NCBI GenBank assembly: GCA_024867545.1
Contig: JANFNE010000002.1
Location: forward strand, 1 to 64,000
Reading direction: 5' to 3'
Source of the DNA: Phytopythium helicoides
Taxonomy: Eukaryota > Oomycota > Peronosporomycetes > Pythiales > Pythiaceae
DNA length: 64,000 bases
Below, in pieces: positions 62,057 to 64,000 of the stretch. The number at the start of each line of letters is the position of its first letter. The stretch's first letter is position 1. Made by a program: the position numbers and the translations under genes. Under the pieces are notes generated by a model. It did not search any database. It saw nothing but the letters and a program-made list of their open reading frames with translations, and was not told the origin of the DNA.

Positions 62057-64000
62057 CTACAGCTCCTCGTCGGTCGGGATGGCACCTTGCACTACGTGCA
62101 GCACCATGCGTTGCCGATGGAACTCCATGTCCTTTTGCGAGAACGACAGAGGCTGCGCGCATAACAAGAAAAGTTAGTAGGGGTGAGCATATGGCATTCG
62201 GGTCGACAGATCACGCACCATGTCGCGCGAGAGGTAGTCCGCAAAGATACTCGTGAATACGCCGCAGTCCGAGCCGTTCGCCTGCTGAGGCGTGTCGGGC
62301 GTCGTCGGAACGAGCTCCCAGCCCGTCTCGTCGAACGTTTGCTTCTTCTTGTGGTCCATCTCGTCGTGCAAGTATCTGTGCAAGTACAACAAGTCACGAT
62401 CCCGCTCGCTCGCTGGGTAAACAAGCTCATGAAAACTAGCACGCACTTGAAAAGCACATTGAGGCACGTCGCCCCGCTTCCGTTCATGGAGTCAAAGTAC
62501 TGGATCCGCTTCTCGGTCATGAAAATGACGGCTAGGCACCAGTGTGTCTGCATTCAATACGGTAAGAAGTCAGTCCAAGTCATGATCAACAATAGCACGA
62601 ACTCCCATGGCTTACGTTCGAAATGTTGACCGGCACGAAAATCTTGTCCATGGAGAAGATATCAATCTGTCAAGATCGTTTTGAATGGGATTAGCAAGCG
62701 AACCAGCAGCAAGATGAGCTCACATCCATGCAGAAGCGTCGCACCTTTCGTGTCCACCGCCGAACGTTGATGAAGTTGTAGCCGCCCTCAGACACCTTCG
62801 AGTAGAAAAATGAGTTGAAGAAGTGACTGCGCTTGGTGAGCACGCCTTCCTTCACAAGCTTCTCGTCGCGGTCATTGAGCATCTGAAACCAGAAATTGAT
62901 GACCTGCCAATCCACAAACCGTAATGCGTAAGGTCCTTTCCAGGGATAACAAAAGAGGCATACACACGCACCTCGTCATTCAGCCACTGAAGTGGATGCA
63001 GGCACTGGAGATGTCGACGCGTGATATCCACGCTGTACTTCTGGATCAACACTCGCTCCATTGGGCCGTTCGACATGGCATCCTTGACGACTGCAAGCTG
63101 CTCCGGTGGCAGCTCTTTCTTTCTCAGAGCGCGTTCAGCTGCATCGAATACATCCTCGGCAATTTCGTATGCGAGGTCGAGCAGCACATCCTCGATCAGT
63201 GTCTGCACAAAGCGAAATAAAAGTTAGCAATGCACACGCACACACGAAAAAGCAAACGTCTTCTTGCATTTGCTTCTCGCTGGGCAAAGCGGTCGTAGAA
63301 GAGCTCGTCCGACTTCTGCGTCCTCGACAAGTTCTGCTGCTTGAGTTTCTCTGCAGGTGTGTGAAAGTTAGCACAATATTCAGACTATCTAGCAAGCGCA
63401 GTTAACGCACCTTCGAGCTCCTGGATCTCGTCCTCATTCTTTGTCTGGTGTGTCTTGTACTGGAAATCGCTCCCGAACCGATGGTGTAGCCGTTCCTATC
63501 GTCACGATTCTCGTCAGCATATCCTCCCATCGCCTCAAAGTCCAAAATGCCAGCTACCGGCTCTGGCTTGGACAGCGTGTTCCCCATGAGCAGCCGCTGC
63601 GCCGACTTGGTGAATGTCTCGGGAACCAGCGACCGCTTGCTGGTCTGTGCCTTGAGCTTGCGTCGCAGCTCCTCGTTCTTGCGCTTGAGCAGCTGCACGT
63701 GGTCCTCCGCGCCAAACGGCGACGTCTTCTGTCGTTTAGCGTCTCGCTCGCCGTACTCCTCGCCGTCGACCTTCTGCAGCAGCCGGAGATACGCCTCTCG
63801 ACTCTGGAAGCGCTCTCTCTCCGCCGACGTGCTGATGGCGCTCCGCGCCTCCTTGAGCGACGGCTTGATGACCGCGACTGGGTGCTGCTTCCACAGCCGC
63901 TGGCTCTCGCGTCTGGCGTCGTCCACGCGCCACTGAAGGCTCCACGCGTCCAGCTGCGTCTGCAGCTCCTGCGTAACCAGCGCAGCAACGCGTGAGTCAG
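62057..64000 (-). CDS. ULP1: SUMO-specific protease ULP1/SENP (5' end outside window)
   Basis: C48 cysteine protease removing SUMO. Phase-checked exons from the 3' end: 62152-62057, 62375-62219, 62547-62447, 62666-62616, 62903-62745, 63202-62972, 63350-~63244 and an exon ending at 63411. Motifs: LQWLNDEV + INFWFQML, VRRWTRK + IDIFSMDKIFVPVN, catalytic His in THWCLAVI, Asp in YFDSMNG, and Gln/Cys in QQANGSDCGVF. Upstream, frame continuity breaks between about 63465 and 63490. The region 63490-63968 reads well (DAWSLQWRVDDARRESQRLW, KRQKTSPFGAEDHVQLLKRK) in another frame, without a fitting intron. The gene runs off the right edge. Confidence 0.88.

Overview
The window looks like a gene-dense nuclear segment of an oomycete, most likely Phytophthora-like (Peronosporales). 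The supporting signs are short GT-AG introns of about 40-90 bp, tightly packed and often divergent or convergent genes, and an oomycete-type initiator upstream of a secreted-protein gene. There are also centriolar and ciliary genes, which fits an organism with flagellate zoospores. I see no bacterial operons, CRISPR array, rRNA, tRNA or recognisable transposon. All identifications come from reading motifs and exon structure by eye; no database search was run. About 31 genes are called, and most exon joins were checked for reading phase by hand.

Layout, left: 1-8752 is a cluster of four acyl/aryl-CoA ligase genes of the 4-coumarate-CoA ligase superfamily. Three are in tandem on minus (the first cut by the window edge) and one is divergent on plus. 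The three complete copies end in peroxisomal-type tripeptides, and the copies are mosaics of each other. A convergent pair of paralogous F-box/LRR-like proteins follows (9558-13345). Next come small hypothetical genes, an ankyrin protein, a BART+WW coiled-coil protein, a DUF726/TMCO4-like membrane hydrolase, a soluble-adenylyl-cyclase-like protein (1416 aa), the Elongator regulator KTI12 and a DRAM/Frag1-like membrane protein.

Middle: 27.9-37.2 kb holds a CEP19-like centriolar protein, an LRR/coiled-coil protein resembling LRRCC1, a Myb/SANT-like factor and a clear NSMAF/FAN orthologue (GRAM-BEACH-WD40). At 37377-41656 lies a very large inverted repeat. Its two arms of about 2034 bp are identical wherever I compared them and flank a 212-bp spacer. 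Each arm carries a small Lys/Gln/Ala/Pro-rich protein gene and a cysteine-free secreted-protein gene.

Right: 42.4-64 kb carries the U5 snRNP GTPase EFTUD2/Snu114, a 2026-aa intronless ZNFX1-like helicase and an MSH5-like MutS homologue whose P-loop has lost its key residues. Then come a small unknown protein, a FAM173/ATPSCKMT-like lysine methyltransferase, an apparent fusion of a TTLL12 N-terminal domain to an EEF1AKMT4/METTL13-like methyltransferase, and an apparent LYR-motif + AlgH/UPF0301 fusion. The window ends with a zinc-finger protein, the copper chaperone COX17 and a SUMO protease (ULP1/SENP) cut by the right edge.

Most genes are independent housekeeping functions. Local themes are peroxisomal CoA-ligase chemistry (left), centriole/cilium (middle) and lysine/SAM methyltransferases (55.8-58.1 kb). 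The best candidates for something undescribed are the inverted repeat with its secreted protein pair, the two domain fusions and the P-loop-less MutS protein.
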